Positions 46,851 to 56,299 of a stretch of DNA of 64,000 bases are shown piece by piece (the first letter of the stretch is position 1; the number at the start of each line of letters is the position of its first letter). A program made the position numbers and the translations under genes. The notes under the pieces are model-generated. The model searched no databases. It was not told the DNA's origin and worked only from the letters and a program-made list of their open reading frames with translations. Source of the stretch: Ziziphus jujuba (lineage: Eukaryota > Streptophyta > Magnoliopsida > Rosales > Rhamnaceae); NCBI RefSeq assembly GCF_031755915.1, contig NC_083388.1, forward strand, positions 26,257,001 through 26,321,000, in the 5' to 3' direction.

Positions 46851-49738
46851 GAGTTAAGTTCTTGAAATTGATATAGTCTCTAATAATGCGCAGTCATGTG
46901 CTTCTCGTAGTTGTACTAATGGTGGAAGCTCTGCAAAGATTTTAGGTTCTCACATTTGCTCAAGTCAAGGTGAGACAGTTGAGAAAGATTCTTGATGCTT
47001 GTAGGCAAGCTCTCAATTTCACTTACACTAAGATTTAAAATTCATAATGAGGATAAGCAGCCAAGGCCATCAGGAACTTGTAATCTATTGCAGCCACTAA
47101 AATCTAGTTCATCCACAGAACATGCTCTAGAAAGGGGAGGAAACTTATTAAATTTTGAATAGCGAGAAAGTCCAAGTTGAGGATCTTGTATATTGTAGAT
47201 GTTGTTTGGAACAACCTCAAGGTTTAGACACATATCCAACCTTAATTCCTAAGTCTAATTAGATTTTCAATGGAGGAGGTTATGTCTTCAATAGCTGTTC
47301 TACTTAAATCAAGATACCATAACTGCTCCATAGGCTCCAAAATTTCTGGGAAGTTTTTGAATTTTGAGCAACAAGAGAGGTATAGACGCTCAAGAGATTT
47401 CAACTTATAAAGAGTGGTTGGGAAACCCTCAATCCTTTTGGAACATGTCATGTCTAGCATAAGAAGATGAGAGAAACACCCAATTGATGAGGGAACCATT
47501 TCTATTGTTGTCCCACTCAAATCTAACCATGTTATATTTCTTGGAAGGTCTTGGAACTTTTGAAGAGATGCACAACAACCTAGAGAAAGCCTTTTCAGGG
47601 ACTTTAGTTTACAAGTGTTGGTTGGGAGATAATTAAGATATTTGCAGTAGTCAAGCATTAATGTCTCAAGTTGGTTGAGAGACCAAATTGATGAGGGAAA
47701 TTTTTTTTGCTATTGTTTTACAGAAATCAATGTACTTCATATTCCCTAGTACCTATGGAAGAGTTTTAAGATTTTGACAACTTCTCATGCGCAGGAAAAC
47801 CAGTTTGTCAAGATTTTGAAAATAAGAAAGAACTCGGACCAAACTTTTACAGTCATCTAGATCTATACTCTCAAGATTTGGAGCTCGAGAGAGATCTGGG
47901 ATTTCAGTAAGATGCTTGGAGTAACTAAGATCAATCATTTTCAAGTTATCAAGATTCTATTACAAAATGAAATGATAAAACATCTTAGCATTTACTTTAC
48001 CTACATTGTACTAAAAACCAAATTTAAATTAAATTAAAGCATACCAGGACTCTGCTCTAAAGTTTTTTAGCTCGACATTTGTGCATACGAAGTTCAATAA
48101 GATTCATTGTAATAAAATTTGATGGAAAAGCTTTCAAGGGATATCCATCCTAATGGAGATATCTGAGTGCATCAGGAAGAAATTGAAGTCCTTAAGGAAA
48201 GTGTATTTTGTGTTTGTCCATCAAGAAGGAATTATAAACTTTAAGCAATCTTAATTTTTTTATCTTTAAGAAGGCAGCAGGACTCAAGTATACATATTTG
48301 TCAAGCTTAGACATGTCTAGAGATATGGCTTCAACTATTACAGTTCCCTGACAACGAAGAACGAAATATAAAAAATTCATGATATACAATATTTAGTAAA
48401 AACCATATATGTATTACATAGTTGAAGAATTTTTATAAAAAGTAGTTGTAGAGTTTTTATAAAAAGTTCATGCAATTTAAAAAAAAAAAAAGTCAATCCA
48501 TTTGGCTCTTACTGTATTATTTTCCAATAAGTGATAGACATCATCATTCCACAAGCTACTGCGATTTCTAGGCTTTTTTATTAATTGTTGACGGATAATC
48601 TGCTTACCCATCTATTGCAATAGGCCATGTATCCATAGTTTATTATCCATGATAGTTATAAGAGATTTATCAATGAGAACTCTTATTCCAATATCTGCAA
48701 AGAAACCGTAAGCATTTAATATGCTTTGCACATCATCTCTATCATCCCCTTTAAAGAAACAAACAACATCAAAAAATATCTCCTTCTCTCTATCATCCAG
48801 TCCCTCATAGCTAAGCTTCAAAACATTCTGATTTTCCATGTTAGGAAGTACTTTCAGTTTACGTAATTCGCTTGCCCATTCTTCTTTGCTCTTGGAACAA
48901 AAGAAAGAACCCAAACTTTAAGAGCCAATGGATACCATTTGCATAAGCTACCACCTAATTTGACATCTCTATATAATTAGTTGGCAAAGAGTCGTTTCCC
49001 TGGGCCTTAAAATAGAAGAGCTTAAGAGCTTCATCACAATCTAACTTCTCAACATCATAAATTGCTTGAGCTCTAGTGCTAAGCACTTGTTTATCTCTAG
49101 TTGTTACGATGATTCTGCTTCTATGACCAAATCTATCATGGTCTCCAGCTAAATATTCTAATTAACTTGAATTATTCACATCGTCAAGAACAACTAGGAC
49201 CCTTTTACAGCAGATTTGATTCTTAACAAAATTTGAAACCACAAATGGAGTGCCCATATCAAGATAGGCTTCCTCTAATAATCCAGAAAGAAGTTTATTC
49301 CCTAAATGATTAATCCATGTCTTTCAGATTCTTCCCTTATATTTTCAAGAAAATAACCACCTAGGTGCTTTCCCTATTGATGCTTTTTAGGGAAAACCAT
49401 TTCAATTCCTGTCAATGTGACAAAATCTCTAGTTCAGTACAAAATCCCTTGAATTGGAGGTGGGAATTTAAAGTATCCAATTTCTTTTCTTTATGTGTAG
49501 CATTGCTATATCAAGTTGCCCCTGTAAAACGTTAAATAATTGCCTCAAATCTTTACATGATCTTGTCAAATTCATCAGAATCTGAATCAGATAGCTTTTC
49601 TAGTGTTAACATGACAAGGTTGATTGTTCCTCTATTTATCAGCTTTATCCATTTTCGTTCTTTGATTTGTTGTGAATAATAACGTAACGACAAGGAAATT
49701 AATTCCTCCCCAAAACATTGTATTGATTTTTCTTGCAG

Positions 49739-49824
49739 GTGGACAGCAATAAAGATGGGCATCTGACACTGACAGAGATGATTGATAACCCATATGTTTT
49801 CTACAATGCTATTTTCAGTGAACC
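49739..49824 (+). pseudogene. Captured EF-hand exon fragment
   Basis: After a good splice acceptor (TTTTTCTTGCAG) the plus strand reads VDSNKDGHLTLTEMIDNPY and then VFYNAIFSE. This is an EF-hand calcium-binding loop (D-x-N-x-D-G-x-L-x-x-x-E) followed by a helix of the type in plant reticulocalbin-like EF-hand proteins. About 370 bp before it may be intron. It ends at a poly-A tract where the 159-bp array begins. It is a lone exon between a truncated TNL and a CACTA remnant, and on the same strand as the CACTA coding pieces. That suggests a transposon-captured fragment or the remains of an interrupted gene. Confidence 0.7.
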
Positions 49825-49845
49825 AAAAAAAAAAAAAAAAAAAAG

Positions 49846-50840
49846 AACAGATGATGCATAAAAAAGATTGTGCATCGTCTGTTACCTATATTTAAAAAAA
49901 AAAAAACCAGCTCAGTTATCTTACTTAAATATTTTCACTGGTTATTTAAAGTTGAAATAAAATTAAATTGATTAAAAAAATAAAAAACAAAAAAAACAAA
50001 AAAGAGAATAGGCCATGCATAATGATGCCTATGTGTCTCTTGTTACCAATATCTTAAAAAAAAAAATAGCTTAGTTATGTTGCTCTAATATTTTTCCTAG
50101 TTATTTGTAGTTGATATAAAATTAGATTGATTAAAAGAACAAAAGAAAGAAAGAAAGAAAGAAACAACCAACATATAATGAAGCCTCTGCGTCACCTGTT
50201 ACCAATATCCTAAATATTGGTTAAAAAAAAAAAAAAAAAAACTAGCTCAGTTATGTTGCTTAAATATTTTTACTGGTTATTTGAAGTTGAAATAAAATTA
50301 GATTGATTAAAAAAAAAAATAACAGGCGAAGTGTAGTGATATCTATGCATCGCCTATTACCGATATCTTTAACCAAAAAAAAAAAAAAAAAACACAGCTT
50401 TGTTATGTTGCTTAAATATTTTCACTATTTACTTAAAGTTGAAAGAAAATCAGATTGATTTAAAAAAAAAAATGTATGAGAACAGGTGATGTGTAATGAA
50501 GGGTCTGCGTCGCTTGTTCATTTTTTCTTTAAAAAAAAAAAAACAAAAACAGCTCAAGTATATTGCATACATATTATCACTGGTTATTTGAAATTGAAAA
50601 AAATTAGATTGATTTTAAAAATAAAAAGTAAAAGGCAACAGGCGATGTGTAACGAAGTGTCTGCGTCGCCTGTTCATATGATAAAAAAAATAAAAAAAAT
50701 AAAAGAAAAAATATCAACTTAGTTATGTTGCTTAAATATTTTCACTGGTTATTTGAAGTTGTAAAAAAATCACATTGATTAAAAAAATAATAATAAGGTA
50801 CAGGCGACTCGGAATGAAACTAATGCATCGCCTGTTCCTT
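49846..50840. repeat. Tandem array of seven ~159-bp units, each with a palindrome (AACAGGCGA...TCGCCTGTT)
   Basis: Palindromes start near 49846, 50007, 50164, 50321, 50481, 50637 and 50800, so spacing is 156-163 bp. The best one reads AACAGGCGATG, a short loop region, then GCGTCGCCTGTT. Between them are AT-rich blocks with CTCAGTTATGTTGCTTAAAT and ATTTTCACTGGTTATTTGAAG. Some arms are decayed (50007, 50164). The GCGACG-type arms recur further right (50850-51620), and CACTA elements often carry such subterminal repeats, so the array is probably part of the CACTA element that ends at 53060. Confidence 0.9.
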
Positions 50841-52086
50841 TTAGAATGGGTCGCCTTAAATTATCTGGTGACCCATGTATCATTTAATGCATCGCTTGTT
50901 ACTTCAAAATAAAACAAAAAAATATTAATCTATTATAAATTTTAAATTCAAATAAACTATCACTGATACCCAAAAACCTGAAGTTCATCTTGTTGAGCAT
51001 ACTTACTTCGAGCAATTGGACTATAAGTCCTTGTTGCATTAGATCAATTTATAATTGGTATACCCTATCTCAAATCAGGTCATGAGAGATGTGTTTTTGT
51101 GTTTCGTGTATACACATATATGTGAATAATTGAAAAGAACATTGATAAAACTGTTTTATGTTTTTAGATCAATGGAATTGATGTTCATTAGAATGCTACG
51201 TGAAAATATTTGTAGATGAAATTTCAAAAAACTAATTAAAGTTTAAAAATAAATTTTAAATACTATGGTATAAGGCAACTCTTTTAAATGCAACTGCGTC
51301 GCTTGTTCTTAAAATTTTGGAGACATAACAGGAACATTTATGAGATTTGCATATTTTAAAAGCAAATGCAAATTTTAAACTCAAATAAAGCACAAAATCC
51401 TATTTAAGGGGTGAAAAAACATAAATCGTTTCCTCTAGTTTGTTAAAAAAAATTCAATTTAAGAGACTTGCAAGTTTAAACAGAAAATAAACCGTACTTC
51501 AAAAAATTTTTTTTTAAAGAATTAAAAAAAAAATAGGCGTCTCTAAAAATTGTTATTGCATCGTCTGGTCGATTGTCACGTCTAACCTCTAGCGACACAG
51601 TTTATTTAAATGGGTCGCCTATTTTGGCATTTTCTGAAAATTTTTGGGCGTATTAAAATTTTAGCAGGCCTTTGAATATCATTTCTTTTCACAAAATAGA
51701 TGTTGGTACATTACCTAATAGATGTTAGAATTGAAAGCAATCTCAGAGAGACTTGAAGAGTGGGATATTTCGGGTTTAAGTTTCCATTTGCCTGCGTTGC
51801 TGTATGGAAGCTAGATTTCTCTGTGTCGCCCTTGTGGTTAGCTTGGCTTCTACTTTCTTCGTCTCCATGGTTTTGGTAAGTTTCTTTTTTCATTATGATT
51901 GGCTATGACATATGGTTGGTTGGGTTATTTTTTATTTATTTATTTTTCATTATAATCGAAGGTTAGGTTCCCTGGGTTTTCTTAATCTTGCTTTTGTCGA
52001 GGTTCGCTGGGTTTTCTTAATCTTGCTTTTGTCGATAATTTGTTTTTAATATTGTTTGACATTGTTTTGCTTAAATTGGTAGGGAA

Positions 52087-52341
52087 ATGGATAAATCGTG
52101 GATAACAAAAGATAGAACCTAAAGCAATTTTGCTAAGGGGGTGAATGAATTTTTGAAATTTAGCATGGAGAATGCCAATGATTGTAATGCCATACGGTGT
52201 CCTTGCATGCAATGTGGGAATATGAAAATCCATATTATTAAGGATATTAAAGGCCATATATATTGGAATGGGTTTGATGTCAACTATTAGTGATGGATTT
52301 GGCATGGTGAGTCATGTGCTGACAGTATGTTGATGAGATAG
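52087..52341 (+). pseudogene. CACTA transposase-associated domain (N-terminal piece of TNP2-type protein)
   Basis: Reads MDKSWITKDRT, stop, SNFAKGVNEFLKFSM, then IRCPCMQCGNMK, HIYWNGFDVNY, two stops, WIWHGES. This is the Transpos_assoc domain that opens plant CACTA transposases, with its MDKSWM-like start, CPC-x-x-C-x-N zinc-type motif and WxxHGE end. Three in-frame stops show it is not translated whole. Confidence 0.85.
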
Positions 52342-52394
52342 GGTTTACATGTGTTAACTTTAATAAAATTGGATATAAATCTGACCCATTCATC

Positions 52395-52655
52395 ATGGCT
52401 TCACAAGCTCAACAAATATTTTATGTTGAAGATCAACTTGATTCAAGATGGTCTGTTGTTTAAACTCCACCACGACATTCTACTTTTGTTGAAGAAGAAT
52501 TGGTTGAAAAAGATATTCTTGGCCATACTACGATAGCTCACAATCCATTTGCCATACAATTGCCAAGTGTTGATGAAAATGATAATAAGGATAAATGTGA
52601 GAGTGGCTATATTCATAATGACTATGAGGAGATTTGGATAAACAATATCTTCTAA
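52395..52655 (+). pseudogene. C-terminal piece of CACTA TNP2-type protein
   Basis: Reads ASQAQQIFYVEDQLDSRWSVV, a stop, then TPPRHS and a short acidic tail. The QAxQVFYVxDP...W-V-V...PPRD pattern is usual near the C-terminus of plant CACTA proteins. It begins about 50 bp after the N-terminal domain, so roughly the whole transposase core has been deleted between them. Confidence 0.75.
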
Positions 52656-53060
52656 ATAAATTGGTACGTATATTTATTAACTTATGTTTTAAGTAATATT
52701 TATGATTATTCATTAAATTATTTTTTTGATCCGCTTCATTATGTGTTTTCCATTTTTAATTAGGAGAAATGTGTCTCACCAAATCTTAAGAAGGTAAAAA
52801 CTCAAAAATAGGCAACTCTTATGGTACATCACTAAAAATCTATCTGAGTCGCTAAAAATTCAAAAATATATGACTCTTATGATGAGTCACTAAAACTTAA
52901 TCTGAGTTGCTAAAAGCTCAAAGATATGTGACTCTTATAATGCGTTGCTTATTGTTTTATGACTTTAGCGACATGACGTTAGACGATTCCGTACGATACA
53001 TTATTATTTATTTTATACGATGCATTTATTGCATCATTTATCAATACGATTCTAGTAGTG

Positions 53061-53377
53061 ATATATATTGTGAGTGTACGGATATGTATATATATATATA
53101 TGTACACATATATATTTGTTGAAAAATTTTGTATATACATAATTATTTACCACTGTTCTTGGCTAGGTGGTGAAGAAAGAAGTTATCTATCTGTGCATAC
53201 ACTTCAAACAAATTATGAACTTTGTGTTGTTTTTATTTTTATGTATTAAATGTTCTCGAATTTTTCTAGATTATCTTTTTGTTTTTCACTTTCTTTTTTT
53301 TTTAATTAAAAAATTTGTAACATTTATAAAATTTATTAGTATTATTATTATTTTTTAATATCGTAATGCTTGCCAGA
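53061..53377. other. AT-rich spacer right of CACTA end
   Basis: Contains a TA/CA microsatellite near 53086-53113 and T-rich DNA. No gene was seen. Confidence 0.5.
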
Positions 53378-53397
53378 CCACGAAGCGCGCTTCGTGG
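53378..53397. repeat. Perfect 20-bp palindrome
   Basis: CCACGAAGCGCGCTTCGTGG is its own reverse complement. The outer bases CTTGCC (53368-53373) and GGCAAG (53396-53401) extend the symmetry imperfectly. It is GC-rich within AT-rich DNA. It may be a transposon end-to-end junction or a foldback relic. Confidence 0.8.
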
Positions 53398-53758
53398 CAA
53401 GTAAAATCCAGGTCATCGCTTATTTTATAAGATTCAAAGTGTTTAACCCTTTTTTATTTATTTAGTTATTTATTTTTTTGTCTATCGGAAGCAAGAATCG
53501 GTGAACATTGACAGTGTGATATACTAGTCTGATAGAGGGCGTAAAATGAAATGGAATTGTTTGAGCACCAGAAGCTTCTCCATCCCTATAGCCCTTTTTG
53601 AATGATTACCCATTTTTGTTTTGATTTCATTTCCATGGCTTCCACTTCTGCTATGCCGTTACCACTCACTCTTCAACAGTAAGTGGTTTATCCTTCAATG
53701 CCCCAAGTTGTAAAAAAATGGTACCTTTATCGAAGTCTTTGAACGTGGGGAATAATTA

Positions 53759-53990
53759 TCATCTGATCTCTGAACTGGTATGTGAAGTCTGAGAATCACC
53801 TGAACAGTGCCAACAAGGTGTTTGATGAACTACCCCACAGGGGATGTCCCTTATTTTTTGGGTTTGTCTCGAAATGGGTAGTATCTCAGAATTGTTATGG
53901 AACTCACTGGGGAGATGCAAATTGATGATGCTTATGCGGAACCCATATACATTATCTGCTGTTTTAAGGTGTTGTTCTAGTGAGGGAGAG
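53759..53990 (+). pseudogene. PPR-repeat protein fragment
   Basis: Plus-strand frames give NHLNSANKVFDELPHRG and, after a frame change, NPYTLSAVLRCCSSEG. These are the typical helix phrases of plant pentatricopeptide-repeat proteins (A-x-x-VFDEMP...; ...T-x-x-x-VL-x-x-C). PPR proteins bind organellar RNA. Only about two repeats remain, with at least one frameshift and no start or C-terminal motif. A short captured or truncated relic. Confidence 0.65.
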
Positions 53991-54239
53991 TCTCCCTCTC
54001 CCTTTCCCTCTAAGCGTAACCAAATCGCTCCGTTTATCTCGGCGTCGTTCAATGGCTTACTCCACCGTTTCGATCGAGAAGGGGACGCCAGAGGCTCAGC
54101 GACCCAACACATTCCTCCGGGAATCGTCTTCATCGTCTTCCATACGGGCACCCTTCAAGAAGATGATACATGACACCCAGGAGGCCGCCGACTGTGGGGG
54201 ATGTCTGGTCGAGACCCGGTGGTGGTGGAGGGATTAGCA
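53991..54239 (+). other. GC-richer coding-like fragment, unidentified
   Basis: Frame 53980-54237 includes MAYSTVSIEKGTPEAQRPNTF and a Ser run, then APFKKMIHDTQEAADCGGC. The start context and composition look like a first exon, but I do not recognise the family. It merges directly into the TNL LRR relic psi6 on the opposite strand. Confidence 0.35.
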
Positions 54240-55010
54240 GGGTCATTCGAGACGGCGAGAGCTCTCAAATTGCAAATGCTTGTAGGGAGACTCTCAAGCC
54301 TTGCAACCTTTCAAACGACAACTTGAAAAAACAGAGTATAGTTCAATGGATGAGAGCACTGCTTTTATTCTCGTCCCGCTTAAATCTAAGCTACTTATAC
54401 ATGTTGGAAGACTTAGAAACATGACCATAGATGTGCTGCTAGAAAAATTAATTGCTTGAGATTACGAGTGCTGCTTGGAAGATTCATAAGGTCTTTACAG
54501 TTGCCAAGATTCAAAAGACTCAAGTTTTTCCATTGACCCAATTGACAAGGGCATTCTCTTGATTGCACACCCCTCTAGATACGTTAGTTTGATATTTCTT
54601 GATAGCTCTGGAAGTTAAAGTGAACTTGTACAGCATCAAGAATTAAAGTCTCAAGGTTAAAAGCGCTTAGAGTACTAACTAAGATCTATCTGCCTAGCTC
54701 AACTTCCAAAGATCCTGCAATATATTATTTAAGATAGAAATAAAAGGTTTTGATACGTTTCCTAGCATATGATAATTTACAATGTTCGTCATGACTCATG
54801 TTCTACAAAACTACAGCATACCTGAACGCCATCACGAAGTTGCTTTAGTTTGGCTGTTACACATTTTTAAGTATAACAGTATTCTCTGTGGTAAAATTTG
54901 ATGGCAAACATAATTCTGAAGGGATTCTATCCCAGAGAAAATATGTAACCACGTATCCAACCTGTAGAGTGAGGAGATCCACTAGCACTTGCAAATGGTA
55001 ATCCTTTTAT
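54240..55010 (-). pseudogene. TNL LRR fragment psi6
   Basis: The minus strand is collinear with the LRR exons of psi1 and psi2: a segment near 54270-54720 matches 900-1454, down to the exon border CTTCCAAAGATCCTGCAAT, and 54815-55000 matches the first LRR exon (1575-1760). Frames are badly broken. No NB-ARC, TIR or C-JID. It extends the cluster to about 55 kb. Confidence 0.75.
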
Positions 55011-55277
55011 ATTGAGCAACAAGTTAAATTAGTGCCAATTGATATTTTATTAAAAATAGCATGAGAAGAAAATAAAAATTAAAGAAAGAAATAAGAAAAT
55101 AAATAAGAAGGTTAGACCAAATTAGAAGAGACCTATACCTGAACCTACTTGACCTGAGGCTGAGCTGATCACTTTCTAGTGTGTATAAACACAACTACAA
55201 GCCGTCAGATTTGTTTTAATCTACCCTTAAAAAGTAGGTTTTAGATATTAGTTGTGGGCCTGATAATGCCAAAGATC

Positions 55278-55355
55278 ATGGACCATCTTCTCGAAGAGTT
55301 AGTGACTACAATCTTGTTAGATTTGCCGACAGAAGATCTTCTGGTATGCAATTAA
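55278..55355 (+). pseudogene. F-box N-terminal fragment
   Basis: Reads MDHLLEELVTTILLDLPTE then DLLVCN and a stop. This is the opening of a plant F-box motif (LPEELVxxILxRLPxxxLLxx), which recruits the SKP1 subunit of ubiquitin ligases. Only the first helix is present. A GTATGC sequence after DLL might be a splice donor, but no continuing exon was seen. Confidence 0.55.
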
Positions 55356-55978
55356 ATAATTTTTTTTTCTTTTTTTGAAAAAAAAATGGAAAAAAAAAAC
55401 TGTTACATTATGATTCTCTCACTCAATTAATTAACTAATTAAAGGCTATCCTACAGCATCGTCCTCTTTTCTAACCTGTAAGTCTATGTGGCATTAAATT
55501 AATTGGTTATTAAAGATGAGTAAACATTCTTAATTGACCTTATTAAAGATGAGTAAACATTCTTAATTGAACTTGGATATGCTTTCTAGCAGTAGCACGT
55601 GTTTTTCAAGTGAGGCAAGTGGAGGATGTAATTTGAACCCGCATTCGAATGCGTGTGAATAGAGGGAACCCATATGTGTGTCAACAGAGGGAAAGAGGCT
55701 TTTGGGTTTTGAAAAGAAAAGGGAATCAAAGAGCGTTGTTTCCGAAGGGGGTCGGAAAGGACCGAAATAGGGGCTGAAGAACAGAGGTTGTGTTTAATAC
55801 TTATAATCTTCTCTAAACACTCTTTTGCTGGCCTGTGCATGTAGAATCTCATAACTGAACCACGTTAAAACTTGTGTTCTTTGATTGGTTTTCTCTCATC
55901 TGATTGATATGTTTGCTGATTTCATTGTTCTTGCTGTGATGAATGTTTGATCTTTGACTTTATATCTTATATCTATAA
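55356..55978. other. Spacer with a 34-bp tandem duplication and a short palindrome
   Basis: TTATTAAAGATGAGTAAACA plus ttcttaattga occurs twice in tandem at about 55507-55572. CGCATTCGAATGCG at about 55643 is a palindrome. No gene was seen. Confidence 0.6.
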
Positions 55979-56299
55979 TGTGAAGTTCCACATCGGTTGG
56001 AAAGGGGAACGAAGCATGGCTTATAAGCGTGTGGATACCTTTCCCTTATAAACGCATTTTAAACCTTTGAAGGCTGGGTTGTAAGAGGATTCCCCAGTCC
56101 CAAAGTAGACAATATTTACATGCCGGTGGTCTGGACTGTCACTGATGGTATCAGAGTCGGACCCGGATCGGTGTGCCAGCGAGGACCCTGGACCCCAAGG
56201 GGGTGGACTTCACTAGGGTGGATTGTGAAGTCCCACATCCCTTGGAAAGGGGAAGGGAAATGAAGCATGGCTTAGGGGGTGGACTTCACTGGGGTGGAT
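55979..56299 (+). mobile_element. TRIM-like mini retrotransposon with PBS, 3' LTR truncated
   Basis: The 5' LTR is about 55979-56141 (TGTGAAGTTCCACATCGG...CTGGACTGTCA). A PBS TGGTATCAGAG starts near 56146. There are about 70 bp of internal sequence, then a second LTR start at 56224 (TGTGAAGTCCCACATCC) which breaks off after about 50 bp. It then runs into a repeat of the internal GGGGGTGGACTTCACT segment just before the next element at 56300. It has no coding region. Related to the solo LTR at 27590-27763. Confidence 0.8.

Larger units (their letters stand above)
41015..49365 (-). pseudogene. TNL pseudogene psi4, interrupted and truncated at both domain ends
   Basis: The C-terminal tail is at 41015-41255 (KAEETHPKRIKEE, then a hydrophobic run). 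After the Copia and solo-LTR insertions come the exon before the C-JID in two copies (46371-46850), the main LRR 46860-47960, the first LRR exon 48050-48350, and the NB-ARC from about 48590 to 49362 (RVLVVLDDV, SRIIVTTRDKQVL, VLIDKSLITIMDNKLWIHGLL). The P-loop and TIR are missing: the gene ends where an unrelated EF-hand-bearing segment begins near 49363. The C-JID is also gone. Stops and frameshifts are frequent. Closest in the window to TNL3: the LRR phrases SSIGC, LPRNITWL and EPMEQL are shared. Confidence 0.9.
49846..53060 (+). mobile_element. Internally deleted CACTA (En/Spm-type) transposon remnant
   Basis: The right end at 53050-53060 reads TTCTAGTAGTG, the inverse of a CACTACTAGAA terminus. 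Inside it are repeated subterminal motifs (GACTCTTAT...GAGTCACTAAAA, GAGTTGCTAAAA, TTTAGCGACATG) at 52800-52990 and TCGCC/GCGAC motifs at 50850-51620. Two pieces of a TNP2-type transposase lie at 52087-52341 and 52395-52655. The catalytic middle is missing. I could not find the left CACTA terminus; the left limit given is the start of the palindrome array and is approximate. Confidence 0.72.

Noticed and set aside
49553..49762. 69-codon minus-strand frame over the EF-hand region
   Set aside because: Antisense to a clear EF-hand exon with a splice acceptor; no domain of its own.
53058..53358. Short Ile/Tyr/Phe-rich plus-strand frames
   Set aside because: Derived from TA and T-rich low-complexity DNA.
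55586..55852. 88-codon minus-strand frame
   Set aside because: No recognisable family; the stretch has a short palindrome and ordinary composition. Left as spacer.
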